The position numbers and the translations under genes were made by a program. A DNA stretch of 64,000 nt from Verrucomicrobiota bacterium (GTDB lineage: Bacteria > Verrucomicrobiota > Verrucomicrobiia > Opitutales > Intestinicryptomonadaceae): positions 51,980 through 115,979 of the forward strand of contig JAEXGH010000026.1 in assembly GCA_023450935.1 (NCBI GenBank), given 5' to 3'. Under the pieces are notes generated by a model. The model did no database searches and was not told where the DNA came from. It worked only from the letters and a program-made list of their open reading frames with translations. Positions 51,988-60,575 of this stretch are shown here, piece after piece (within the stretch, counting starts at the first letter, position 1; the number at the start of each line of letters is the position of its first letter).

Positions 51988-53307
51988 ATGCAGGAGGGCG
52001 GCTACATATTTTTCGAACGGCGCAACGGCGAAGACATCGGAGTATTCGCACTGTCTTTCGTGTTTGCCCTGCTGTTTCACGCATCCCTTTTTGCGGTTCT
52101 TCCCGAAAAATTCCCGACGGCAAACCGCGCGGAATCGATCGAAATGACGCTCGAAATTCTGCCGCCCGAACTCAAAAACAGAGTTCCAGACTTCATAGAG
52201 GCGAACCCCTACGGCAACGAGCTTGTTCCGCTAAAAGACGCGCCGGAATCGTTCAAAAACCAGACTGCCGCCGACGAGCTTCCCGACCCGAATTCCAAGT
52301 CAAAACTGCCGTCGGTAAAGGGCGAAGGCAAGCAATACAAGAAAATCGTAGCGGGCACAAGCGGCGAAACCGACAACCTTTCTCCCGCCCGTGTTCTCGA
52401 AGTTTTACAACGTCCGCTGGCAGAACACACGCGCGAAACGCAATCACCGCCCGACGCCGCGCAATCGCGCAAAAGCCGACCCTCCCAGCAGGCGCAAGCC
52501 GCGCGAACCGAAACAAACAAGGCGGCGCAAACGGCGGTATCGCCAGCAGCCCAATCGCCCGCGCATGACAAGGCAAATGCTCCCGCCGCGCAAAACGTTT
52601 CCCGAAGTTTTTCGACTGCGCAGGACAAACAGGAAGCCGCGCAGGCTTCAAACACGCAAACCGAATCGGCAAACATTGCAAAGCCCGACAAAATCGACGC
52701 CGCCCGCGCCGAAAACACTTCCGACGAAAACGCGATAATCCTTCCAAAATTCGCAAAAACCGACAAAGACTCCGCGCGCCGCCAAGCCGACAAGCCCGCC
52801 CTCCCCTCCGCCCGCGCCGCCGAAAAACGCGACTCTGCGCCCGCAGCAAGCCACGCGCAGACGGCGGCGGAACCCCAACCGGCACAGGATTTGCCCGCAC
52901 CCAAACCGCGCCCGCGCCTGAGTATGAAAATCCCCGCGGGGCCGCTCGCCGACAACCCGAATGCGGCGTCGAAAGCGGGCGTTGTTGCGGCAGAATCGCG
53001 TTTCAGCGAATTCGGCGCATATCAGCAGAGAATGATTGAGGCAATCTCGCGCCAGTGGAATCTGCTGGGTTCGCGCTACGACCTTTCAGGTGCGGTAGGT
53101 TCGCAAGTCTTGATAGAGTTTTCTCTCAACACGGAGGGCGAACTTGTGGACTGCAAAATAGAATTCTCAACCTCCACCAACACGGGAACCGGACTGTGCG
53201 AACAGGCAATACTTTCCACCGCCCCATACGGCGTCTGGACGCAGGAAATGGTAAACACGCTCGGCGCGCAGCCGCAGCAGGTGAAAATCAAATTTTGGTA
53301 TAGATAA
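51988..53307 (+). CDS. TonB-like energy-transduction protein
   Basis: A 440-residue protein. One membrane segment (about 19-40) is followed by a long, low-complexity, Ala/Gln/Pro/Lys-rich spacer (about 100-310). The C-terminal 90 residues fold as a TonB-type domain (FGAYQQRMIEAISRQWNLL, then LIEFSLNTEGELVDCKIEF). The spacer is the kind that spans the periplasm. ATG at 51988 is chosen over TTG at 51976. exbB/exbD are not adjacent. Confidence 0.75.
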   Translation: MQEGGYIFFERRNGEDIGVFALSFVFALLFHASLFAVLPEKFPTANRAESIEMTLEILPPELKNRVPDFIEANPYGNELVPLKDAPESFKNQTAADELPDPNSKSKLPSVKGEGKQYKKIVAGTSGETDNLSPARVLEVLQRPLAEHTRETQSPPDAAQSRKSRPSQQAQAARTETNKAAQTAVSPAAQSPAHDKANAPAAQNVSRSFSTAQDKQEAAQASNTQTESANIAKPDKIDAARAENTSDENAIILPKFAKTDKDSARRQADKPALPSARAAEKRDSAPAASHAQTAAEPQPAQDLPAPKPRPRLSMKIPAGPLADNPNAASKAGVVAAESRFSEFGAYQQRMIEAISRQWNLLGSRYDLSGAVGSQVLIEFSLNTEGELVDCKIEFSTSTNTGTGLCEQAILSTAPYGVWTQEMVNTLGAQPQQVKIKFWYR

Positions 53308-53309
53308 TT

Positions 53310-54131
53310 ATGAACGAACAAATTTCATCATTGCCCGAAATCCCTTTTTCGACTGGGTGCGAAATTGCGGCGGTCTCGCCTTGCGGGTTGATTGCAATAA
53401 ACAAGAAGGCGGGGCGCGCATCGCACCCGAACCCCGCCGCGGGCAAAAACGACAAGCCGCCTATGGTAAAGGCGCGCTACAACTTCGACGGCGAATACTA
53501 CTCTTGGCTCGACAAAGACGGGCAGAAGCACCGGCTCTACCTCGTAAACCGCCTCGACTCCCCCACGTCGGGAATAATTCTTGCGGGCTTCGACCCCGAC
53601 GCCGTTCAGGCCGCCAAAGAGCAGTTCCGCGCGCGCAATGTCCGCAAAAAATACGCGGCTATAGTCCTCGGGAACGTCGTCCCCAAATTCGGCGAATGGA
53701 ACGACAGGCTTTCCACGCAGAAGTTCGCGGGCTTTGTCCGCAGCGTATCGGGGCGCATGTTCGGGGCGCATACGCAGCAAAAGGCGTCGGCACACTACAA
53801 CGTGGAGGCATTTGACCAAAACTCGCTCGGGCTTTCGCTGATAACGCTTGAACCGCACACCGGACTCACGCACCAGCTGCGCGTGCAATGCGCCACGCGC
53901 CGCTGCCCGATTCTCGGCGACGCCACCTACGGAGACTTCGCCCGCAACAAGCGCGTAAAAGCCCTCACGGGGATTTCGCGCCTGTTTTTGCACTGCCTTG
54001 AAACGTCGCTTGAAATTGAGCTGCGCGGCGAGAAAATCGCGTTTTCCGCCAACGCGCCGCTGCCCGAAAGTTTCGAAAAAATTATCCGATACAATCCAGA
54101 CATCAAAAAAAGAACGCTAAATTTAAAATGA
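53310..54131 (+). CDS. RluA-family pseudouridine synthase
   Basis: A 273-residue RNA-modifying enzyme. The catalytic motif is VNRLDSPTSGI with D83, and LEPHTGLTHQLRVQ and LGDATYGD are downstream signatures. No S4 domain is seen. The target (rRNA or tRNA) cannot be told. It starts three bases after the TonB-like gene and overlaps the next. Confidence 0.9.
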   Translation: MNEQISSLPEIPFSTGCEIAAVSPCGLIAINKKAGRASHPNPAAGKNDKPPMVKARYNFDGEYYSWLDKDGQKHRLYLVNRLDSPTSGIILAGFDPDAVQAAKEQFRARNVRKKYAAIVLGNVVPKFGEWNDRLSTQKFAGFVRSVSGRMFGAHTQQKASAHYNVEAFDQNSLGLSLITLEPHTGLTHQLRVQCATRRCPILGDATYGDFARNKRVKALTGISRLFLHCLETSLEIELRGEKIAFSANAPLPESFEKIIRYNPDIKKRTLNLK

Positions 54132-54907
54132 CATTCCCGAAACTGTTTTTCAGGCTCGACGCCTACTTTAAAGCCCTCAAATGGGGCGCGTTAAAAACAA
54201 CCGCAACGTTCGCGTTTTTGTGTGCGGTCTTCGCGTTCAACACGGCTGTCGTTTTGCGCGCGCCCATCGCAAAGTTTTACGACGCCAATGCCGAAACGCT
54301 AAAGGAGGCTCTGGCGCAAGTGAAGTTCCAGAACGGCGCGTTCGTGCTGCCCGAAAACGAAATAGACATAAAGGACTCGACCGGCACGCTCTACGGCATA
54401 ATCTCGAAAAAGCCGATTGACGCAAACAAGGTAAAAAACATAGCCTTTGCCGTTGAGGGCGAACGCCTAATCTTCTTCCAAAACGGAGAGGAAAACGCGT
54501 TCGAACTTTTGAAGATATTTTCCGCAAGCCCGAACGCCGACGCGCAAACGGCGGCGACAAAGAACACAAAAACGTTTTCGCTTGCCGACTTCGTGCCGAC
54601 GAAAGCCGAAATGGAGCGCGTCTACATTCCGTCGCTGGCGGCGATAACGGCGGTGTTTGTCGTAGTTTGGCGGATTGCCCTTCTGGGCGCATTCGCTTTT
54701 CTGCTCGACATTCCGCGCCGCCGCCTGCGCCTCGGGAAATCGCTGAAGCTTGCAATGCTCGCGACCGTTCCTCCGTCGATTTTCGCGCTCTGTTTTTCGC
54801 TGGCGTTCGGGCGGCTTTTGATTGAGCCTGTCGTGCTGATACTGGCGGCGGTAATTGTCTACCGCGTTTCGAAGAAAGCCGACGCCGACAAAATATGCTT
54901 GCAATGA
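54128..54907 (+). CDS. DUF1189-like membrane protein
   Basis: A 259-residue protein with one segment near the N-terminus (about 24-42), an extracytoplasmic part (about 45-165), and three segments towards the end (about 170-250). This layout matches DUF1189. FYDANAETLKEAL follows the first segment. Function unknown. It overlaps the pseudouridine synthase gene by four bases. Confidence 0.6.
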   Translation: MTFPKLFFRLDAYFKALKWGALKTTATFAFLCAVFAFNTAVVLRAPIAKFYDANAETLKEALAQVKFQNGAFVLPENEIDIKDSTGTLYGIISKKPIDANKVKNIAFAVEGERLIFFQNGEENAFELLKIFSASPNADAQTAATKNTKTFSLADFVPTKAEMERVYIPSLAAITAVFVVVWRIALLGAFAFLLDIPRRRLRLGKSLKLAMLATVPPSIFALCFSLAFGRLLIEPVVLILAAVIVYRVSKKADADKICLQ

Positions 54908-54947
54908 AAATACAAAATGCCGATTATCTCCGGTTTAGTTTTTCGCG

Positions 54948-55922
54948 ATGAACCAGACAAAAGCACAGCAAAGTTCTCCCCCCGACAACGGCACTTCGCC
55001 CACACCTTTTTACGACGAAAACTTCAAAGTCAGCAGCGACTACAAACTGTCGCTGCCCGATGCCCAAAACGCCGACAAGAACTCGATTAAGGGCGCGAAC
55101 GTCGCAATCTCGCAGGTGGGAATACATAACTTCAAGTTGCCGCTGAAGTTTTTGCGCGGCGACGGCACGGTCTGCACCCTGCAGGCGTCGATAACCGCTA
55201 CGGTATCGCTTTCCGCCGACTGCAAGGGCATAAATATGTCGCGGATAATGCGAGTATTTTATCTTTTCGCCGACGAAGTTTTCACACCCGATACCCTCAA
55301 GACGGTTCTCGAAAAAATGAAAGAAAAACTCAAGACTTCGCGCGCGCACCTGCACATTCGCTTTGAGTATCCCATCGAACAGACAAGTCTGCGCAGCGGA
55401 CACAAGGCGTGGCAATACTACAGCTGCGTTTACGAGGGCACTATCGACGCGCAAAACGTTTTCAAAAAAATCATACACTTCGATTTCATCTACTCCTCCG
55501 CCTGCCCCTGCTCAGCCGAGCTTAGCGAGCACGCCCGCCGCACTCGCAACGTCTACTGTGTGCCGCACTCGCAACGCAGCAAAGCGCGCGTCCGCGCGCA
55601 TGTTCTTGAAGGAGAAAAGCTCACCATTGAGGATATGCACGCGCACTGCCTTTCCGCCCTCAAGACTGAAACGCAGACAATAGTCCGCCGCGAGGACGAG
55701 CAGGCGTTTGCCGAACTCAACGGCGCGTATGCAAAGTTTATCGAGGACGCCGCGCGTCTACTCTACGACGAATTCAACGCCGACAAGCGCATTGCCGACT
55801 TCGAAATTGCCTGCATTCACTTGGAAAGTCTCCACTCTCACGACGCCGTAAGCGTAATCTGCAAGGACGTCCCAAACGGCTTCTCCGCCGACTTCTACGA
55901 CTTCCAAGACCTCCTCTGCTAA
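54948..55922 (+). CDS. folE2: GTP cyclohydrolase I type IB (FolE2)
   Basis: A 324-residue zinc-independent GTP cyclohydrolase. SACPCSAEL (metal-binding C186), CVPHSQRSKAR with H207, and GINMSRIMRVF are the family motifs. FolE2 makes dihydroneopterin triphosphate for folate and, via QueD, queuosine. It follows the membrane protein after 40 bases. A repeat-rich gap follows. Confidence 0.93.
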   Translation: MNQTKAQQSSPPDNGTSPTPFYDENFKVSSDYKLSLPDAQNADKNSIKGANVAISQVGIHNFKLPLKFLRGDGTVCTLQASITATVSLSADCKGINMSRIMRVFYLFADEVFTPDTLKTVLEKMKEKLKTSRAHLHIRFEYPIEQTSLRSGHKAWQYYSCVYEGTIDAQNVFKKIIHFDFIYSSACPCSAELSEHARRTRNVYCVPHSQRSKARVRAHVLEGEKLTIEDMHAHCLSALKTETQTIVRREDEQAFAELNGAYAKFIEDAARLLYDEFNADKRIADFEIACIHLESLHSHDAVSVICKDVPNGFSADFYDFQDLLC

Positions 55923-55928
55923 CAAGGG

Positions 55929-56117
55929 GCGAAGCCCCTTGACCCGCAAGGGCGGGCTTCCATAGACGTGCACCGACGCGGATTGAACTTCGTTCAATTT
56001 CCGCTTTGACAAACGCCTACATCAGAACGCTCACTGTGTTGTTCGGAGTTTCTTAAATGTTTGTTAAAGGCGTATTGAACAACGTTCAATCGCCGCCTCT
56101 GTCGAATATGTAAAAAA
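55929..56117 (+). repeat. 189-base direct repeat, copy 1
   Basis: Begins GCGAAGCCCCTTGACCCGCA and ends CGAATATGTAAAAAAT. Contains two palindromes of the covarying family (near 55977 and 56066). The copies differ at only a few positions. Confidence 0.88.
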
Positions 56118-56187
56118 TGCCTTTTCTGTTCTCATACGCATTGGCTTCTGCCAATGGCTTGATTGTTCTAAGTTGAAAAGTTTTCAG

Positions 56188-56376
56188 GCGAAGCCCCTTG
56201 ACCCGCAAGGGCGGGCTTCCATAGACGTGCACCGACGCGGATTGAACTTCGTTCAATTTCCGCTTTGACAAACACCTACATCAGAACGCTCACTGTGTTG
56301 TTCGGCGTTTCTTAAATGTTTGTTAAAGGCGTATTGAACAACGTTCAATCGCCACCTCTTTCGAATATGTAAAAAA
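56188..56376 (+). repeat. 189-base direct repeat, copy 2
   Basis: Starts 259 bases after copy 1 and differs by about four substitutions. The 70-base spacer has another palindrome (CATTGGC-TTCT-GCCAATG). The rest of 55923-56457 has no gene. Confidence 0.88.
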
Positions 56377-56406
56377 TTCGCCGCTATTTTCGGAATTATA
56401 AAAAAT

Positions 56407-56434
56407 AAAAAAGACGCCCGAAGGCGTCTTTTTT
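56407..56434. terminator. Bidirectional terminator of the PEP-CTERM gene
   Basis: AAAAAAGACGCC-CGAA-GGCGTCTTTTTT is a perfect stem with a stable tetraloop and A/T runs on both sides, 24 bases past the stop of the 56458 gene. Confidence 0.85.
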
Positions 56435-56457
56435 GAATTAAGCATAATTGGAAGAAA

Positions 56458-57618
56458 CTACTTTCTGCGGCGGAGAGCAAAAGCAAGCGCTACCGCGCCG
56501 AAGATTGCCGCATACGTCGAGGGTTCTGGAACGGCAGTCGTCAACCAACCGTTGTCGAGAATCTTAAAGTTCGTCCCTTCGATTGCGTCAACATACTGCT
56601 TTTTCCCGTCAACGTCGAGATAGATTTGGAACAAACCAATGCGGCCGTTGTCGAGAAGGTCTCTGAGGTTTGCAATCCTCAAAGATTCGTCGGCGAAGTT
56701 GAGCTTGAGGTTGATTTTGCCCGTGGAGTCAGCCAAGTCGGAAGTGATGATGTCGATGAGCGAAACGTCGAGCTTCGAAATTGCGTCCGAAATAAACTTG
56801 AGCTCCGAATTTTCGACAGCCTTGATTGCGCCGAGTTCGTTCTGCGCGCCGTTATAGGAAGCAACAACAACAGCTCCCGTAGCGTAGAAAGTGGAGTCGG
56901 CCTGCGAAGTTGCGCCGTATGCCGCGCCCGAAACAATCGTGTTGGAAGAGCTCATATTCAACGCTGTGTCCTTCAAGAATACGAATTCGTCAAACTTAAG
57001 GGCGTTCTTGGCGACGCCGTTGTGAATGATGAATTCCCTTGCGGTAATCTTGTTGATTGCCCTCATCGTTGAAGAAGCGTCCTTGCGTGAAACGCCCTTC
57101 TGCGTGATTGTTGCTCCCGCATAAACGTTGAACTGAGTGCCGCCCGCGGCAAACGCATAGTTGTCGCCGTCCCAGATATTCTTTGCGGGATTGTATCTGT
57201 AGCCGTTTACAACGAGATTGCCCGAAATATTCGAATTACCCGCACCTACACGCATACCGCCCGAAGCGTATGTCGAAGAGCCTGTGAATTCGCCGAAATC
57301 CTTGCCCGAATTGAACGTTGCGCCCGATTCGATAGTAAGACCATTGTTGATGATGGAATTTCCGTTCTGGCCAGACCATTTTAAATCAGTCGCCGAAGTA
57401 AACGTAACGTCCGACCTAATTACGAGAGTGTTTGCAACGACTCTGCCCGCAGTGGTAGCAGAACCAGAAGTAGCTTCGTCGGGGAGCTTGATGATGAAAT
57501 CGTTTGCATGATTTTCAAGCCCCGTTAAGGCCGAACCGTCTGCAACCAACTCAACCGTGTCGGCAAAAAGCGGGCTTACGCACGCCAATGCACACAACGC
57601 GAATATGCTTTTTTTCAT
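56458..57618 (-). CDS. PEP-CTERM secreted beta-helix-like protein
   Basis: A 386-residue exported protein: signal peptide (1-19), then a Gly/Asn/Ser/Thr-rich, strand-repeating body resembling autotransporter-type beta-helices (SNISGNLVVNGYRY, GGTQFNVYAGATI). The tail is VPEPSTYAAIFGAVALAFA plus LRRRK, a classic PEP-CTERM signal with membrane helix and basic end. It is probably exported and processed by the exosortase at 42085. It stands alone and has an unusual promoter with a run of G in the spacer. The function of the body is unknown. Confidence 0.85.
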   Translation of the reverse strand: MKKSIFALCALACVSPLFADTVELVADGSALTGLENHANDFIIKLPDEATSGSATTAGRVVANTLVIRSDVTFTSATDLKWSGQNGNSIINNGLTIESGATFNSGKDFGEFTGSSTYASGGMRVGAGNSNISGNLVVNGYRYNPAKNIWDGDNYAFAAGGTQFNVYAGATITQKGVSRKDASSTMRAINKITAREFIIHNGVAKNALKFDEFVFLKDTALNMSSSNTIVSGAAYGATSQADSTFYATGAVVVASYNGAQNELGAIKAVENSELKFISDAISKLDVSLIDIITSDLADSTGKINLKLNFADESLRIANLRDLLDNGRIGLFQIYLDVDGKKQYVDAIEGTNFKILDNGWLTTAVPEPSTYAAIFGAVALAFALRRRK

Positions 57619-57663
57619 TTTGGATTTCCTTTGCTAAATTAGGTTGTTAATACCTATTTTTCG

Positions 57664-57692
57664 ACGATACCCCCCCCCCCCAAGAAAAATCA
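57664..57692 (-). promoter_or_regulatory. Candidate phase-variable promoter with an 11-G spacer
   Basis: On the minus strand TTGATT (57692-57687) and TATCGT (57669-57664) are separated by exactly 17 bases, of which 11 are a run of G. The start codon of the PEP-CTERM gene is 46 bases further on. Slippage in the run would shift the spacer away from 17. Confidence 0.55.
57670..57680. repeat. 11-base homopolymer run (C on plus, G on minus)
   Basis: The longest homopolymer of G/C I noticed in the window. It lies in the spacer of the promoter described above. Confidence 0.85.
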
Positions 57693-57729
57693 AGTTTTTT
57701 TAATGATTTTGTGAAAATAACACTGTTTT

Positions 57730-57776
57730 TGTGGGATTTTTATTGTGGTCAATAAACACAGTATTATTATCCCACA
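57730..57776. repeat. Inverted repeat upstream of the poly-G promoter
   Basis: TGTGGGAT (57730-57737) and ATCCCACA (57769-57776) around an AT-rich loop. It could be an operator or a hairpin. It lies about 40 bases upstream of the -35. Confidence 0.4.
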
Positions 57777-57934
57777 GAGCGGGCTTCCATTGAAGGGCTA
57801 CCGCCCTTACGCGGTATCGCTATCGCTCAATCCGCTATCCCCTTCAAAACTATAAATTTTTCCCAAAGCATTATGCCCCAAATTTTTCAGCTTTTAAGTT
57901 CGAACCAACTCTGTGTCCCGCGGGGAAAAACTTG

Positions 57935-58033
57935 CGAGGCGTGTGCTTAGGGAGGATTTTGTGAGCGGTGGGATAGTGCTTGGGCACAGACCACCCGAAC
58001 AAAACCTCCATAAGCCGCGAGACGCCTCTTTTT
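57935..58033 (+). ncRNA. Candidate structured small RNA
   Basis: A long irregular hairpin can be drawn: GAGGCGT with ACGCCTC, CTTA with TAAG, GGAGG-A-TTTTGT with ACAAAACCTCC (11 pairs and one bulge), GGTGG with CCACC, and GTGC-TTGG-GCAC at the top, ending in five T. The fold recalls small regulatory RNAs, but it lacks the conserved features of SRP RNA or 6S RNA. The stretch has no protein frame. Confidence 0.4.
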
Positions 58034-58123
58034 CGAATCTAAAAACAAAGGCGGATTGCCTACGGCAACCGCCATTACTTTTTAATTTATAAAATATTCG
58101 AAAAAGAGGCGTCGTCCTCGCAT
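58016..58123. repeat. Long inverted repeat flanking a palindromic element
   Basis: The arm at 58016-58038 is complementary to 58098-58123 apart from three extra bases. Between them sits a copy of the palindromic repeat (AAAGGCGG-ATTGCC-TAC-GGCAA, 58047-58081). The right arm could terminate the 58129 gene on the minus strand. Confidence 0.7.
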
Positions 58124-58128
58124 GTTTT

Positions 58129-58716
58129 TCATTTGAGGCGGAGATGGTAGCGTATAGCCAATAGACGCAAAAATAATATCACAAAAAACGCAAGTAGCGG
58201 CGCGTTGAAAAACGCGAGCGTCGCAAGCCCCAGTATGCACGCCGACGCGTAAATTTCGCCGCGGAAAATGAAGGGCTGCCTGTTCAGACATACGTCGCGG
58301 ATAAGCCCGCCCGCGCAGCCCGTTACCACACCCATTAGTATTGAAACCTCTGCGTTTGAAGTGGCTTCGAAAGCGCGCATGTAGCCCTGAACGCCGAAAA
58401 TTGCGAGTCCTATGGCGTCGAGCCAGTTTATTACATGTTCCTTTTCGGAAAAGAAACGCGCGGCAAGATAGATGACTATCGACGCGAGAATGCAGATATT
58501 GAGCGAATAGCAGAGATAGTCGCCGAGCCAGAAAATGGGTCGGTCTAAAATCGCGTCGCGCAGAGTTCCGCCGCCTATTCCCGTGGCAATACCCAAAACA
58601 GTGCAGCCTATTACGTCCAAATCCTTCTTTGCGCCCGCAAGCGCGCCCGAGGCGGCAAACGCCGCAAGCCCGACACATTCGACAATTTTTACGATAAGCG
58701 CGGCGTCGGGTTGCAT
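58129..58716 (-). CDS. UPF0126/TRIC-type membrane channel protein
   Basis: A 195-residue membrane protein with seven segments in two similar halves. The paired glycine-rich motifs GIATGIGGGTLRDAIL (about 43-58) and GVVTGCAGGLIRDVCL (about 128-143) are the UPF0126 signature, related to trimeric intracellular cation channels. The ion carried is uncertain. It is three bases from the acyltransferase gene, so probably co-transcribed. Confidence 0.9.
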   Translation of the reverse strand: MQPDAALIVKIVECVGLAAFAASGALAGAKKDLDVIGCTVLGIATGIGGGTLRDAILDRPIFWLGDYLCYSLNICILASIVIYLAARFFSEKEHVINWLDAIGLAIFGVQGYMRAFEATSNAEVSILMGVVTGCAGGLIRDVCLNRQPFIFRGEIYASACILGLATLAFFNAPLLAFFVILFLRLLAIRYHLRLK

Positions 58717-58719
58717 TTG

Positions 58720-60567
58720 TCAAGCCTTCTCGGACGGGGAAATTCCGTGGAATTCAAGATACTCGCGCATTTGCGTTTCGCCCATATACGACTTCAGAAG
58801 CTTCTGGTCGGAATGGGGCATATCCACAAGAACGAGCCCGTCAATGCAGCTGTTGAAGTCGGGATCTACATTGAACGCCAAAAGCTTTCCGTCGAGCTTC
58901 AGATAGTGCTTAAGCAGCGTGGGCAACCCCTTGTTGTCGAATTCTATTTCCGAAACGAGCGCGGAAATGTGCTCCACATCGCACGCCGACTTCGCCAAAG
59001 CCTTTCTGTCAACGTTCGTCATTTTGATTTTCGGCGGAGTTTTGGGCTTTACGAATTTTGCAAGCTCCTCCGAAGTTTTGCATTCGGAAAGGAATTGAAC
59101 AATTAGGTCTTTTGAAACGGCATTGTAGTTGGTGCTTATGCTTACGGGCCCGTAGAGCGTTTTATACTGGGGGTTGCGGTGCAAAAACACGCCGATTCCG
59201 CGCCACAACACGGCGAGAGTTGAGCGTTTTTTCTGGTATTCGGGAACGATGAACGACCTGCCCATCTCGAGCGCGGGGGAGATACGGTAAATGAATTCGT
59301 CCTGAATCTGAAAGAGGGTCGATGTGTAAAGCCCCTGAACGCCCAAAGCCTCCATAATTTTGTCGGTTCTGCCCATTCGATACGCGCCCACTATACGACG
59401 GTTTTGCTTGTCCCACATAAACATATGCAGGTAGTATTGGTCGAATTCGTCGGTATCTACGCTCTTGCCCGTGCCCTCGCCGACTTCGCGGAAGGTCCGC
59501 TCGCGCAAGCGGCCTATTTCAAGCAGTGTCCACTTTATCTGCCACGCCTCTGCGCAGTATACTGCGATTGACTCCCCGTTAATCATGCACGCCGACTCGG
59601 GCAGCGCGTCGATTTCCTCCTGCATGACGGCGGGGGAAATCGGCAGAATCAAATCCTTCATTTTCTTTTGCGGAAGGGGCAGAAATCCCAGCCCGCGCCT
59701 GATTACCTTCAACTGCGTTTTCGACTGCGCCTCGCCCCTGTTGTTGCGTCCGCCCAAAACGTATGAGCTTATACGCAGCCAAGAAGTAAGCTCTTCGTCG
59801 GTTTCGAACTCGGCAACGGCACGCGGCGACATTACCGCCCCCACGCGCATTACTATTGTTTTGCGCTTTGCCGCCAAAATCATTTCGCGCGGAAGAAGCA
59901 GCGTGCGCAAAAGCGGGTGGACAATTCCCGCCAAGTAGAACAGCCAAGAGTTGCGCCCCTCGAAATACACGGGCAAAATGCTCGCGCCCGTTTTGCGGGC
60001 AATGGAGGCGATGTTTTTGTTCCATTCGGGGTCGCTTATGCACATATCTCGCAGGTGCAGATACGAAACCGTGCCCGACGGAAACGTTGCAACGCACCCT
60101 CCCTTGCGGAGGGTGGAAATAACGTCTTTCATGGCGGAGACGTTTTGGGAAGTGGCGGCCTTTCCGCCGAACGGGTTGACCTCAATGACGAACGGCTTTA
60201 TTTCCGTCATCATGGCAAGCAGAGAGTTTACCATTACTTTCGCGTCGGGACGGACTTTTCCGAGAACCGCGCCCAAAATTATGCCGTCCGCGCCGCCGAG
60301 CGGATGGTTGGAAACAATCACGAGCGACCCCGTCTGCGGAATTTTCGCAAGTTCGGATTTGTCGATTTCATAGTTTATTCCCACCACCTTTACGGCTCGC
60401 TCGAAGAAATTTTCCGGCTCCGCAAGGCGGTGCAAAACCTCATACATCATATTGAGTTTCGTGAAACACAAAAACGATTCCAGCGGAATTTTCACGAGCG
60501 AATACAACCCGCGTAAAAATCCGTTTTTAATCGAACCACTTATGTCTATGAGTTTTTTTTCGGACAT
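58720..60567 (-). CDS. Two-domain acyltransferase (LPLAT + GNAT), OlsF-like
   Basis: A 615-residue fusion. Residues 60-290 are a lysophospholipid acyltransferase domain with the hemolysin-type motif SNHPLGGADG (H88, D94) and FPSGTVS. Residues about 350-510 resemble the OlsB GNAT domain (VGAYRMGRTDKIM, SPALEMGRSFIV). Such fusions make ornithine lipids in some bacteria by N- and O-acylation. Whether this one does so is an inference. The start is at MSEKK (60567); the frame extends 34 codons further. It lies eight bases after cimA. Confidence 0.72.
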   Translation of the reverse strand: MSEKKLIDISGSIKNGFLRGLYSLVKIPLESFLCFTKLNMMYEVLHRLAEPENFFERAVKVVGINYEIDKSELAKIPQTGSLVIVSNHPLGGADGIILGAVLGKVRPDAKVMVNSLLAMMTEIKPFVIEVNPFGGKAATSQNVSAMKDVISTLRKGGCVATFPSGTVSYLHLRDMCISDPEWNKNIASIARKTGASILPVYFEGRNSWLFYLAGIVHPLLRTLLLPREMILAAKRKTIVMRVGAVMSPRAVAEFETDEELTSWLRISSYVLGGRNNRGEAQSKTQLKVIRRGLGFLPLPQKKMKDLILPISPAVMQEEIDALPESACMINGESIAVYCAEAWQIKWTLLEIGRLRERTFREVGEGTGKSVDTDEFDQYYLHMFMWDKQNRRIVGAYRMGRTDKIMEALGVQGLYTSTLFQIQDEFIYRISPALEMGRSFIVPEYQKKRSTLAVLWRGIGVFLHRNPQYKTLYGPVSISTNYNAVSKDLIVQFLSECKTSEELAKFVKPKTPPKIKMTNVDRKALAKSACDVEHISALVSEIEFDNKGLPTLLKHYLKLDGKLLAFNVDPDFNSCIDGLVLVDMPHSDQKLLKSYMGETQMREYLEFHGISPSEKA

Positions 60568-60575
60568 TTGAGAAA

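Noticed and set aside
57935..58033. SRP RNA or 6S RNA
   Set aside because: The apical loop lacks the SRP GGAA loop and AGCAG strand, and there is no large central bubble as in 6S RNA.
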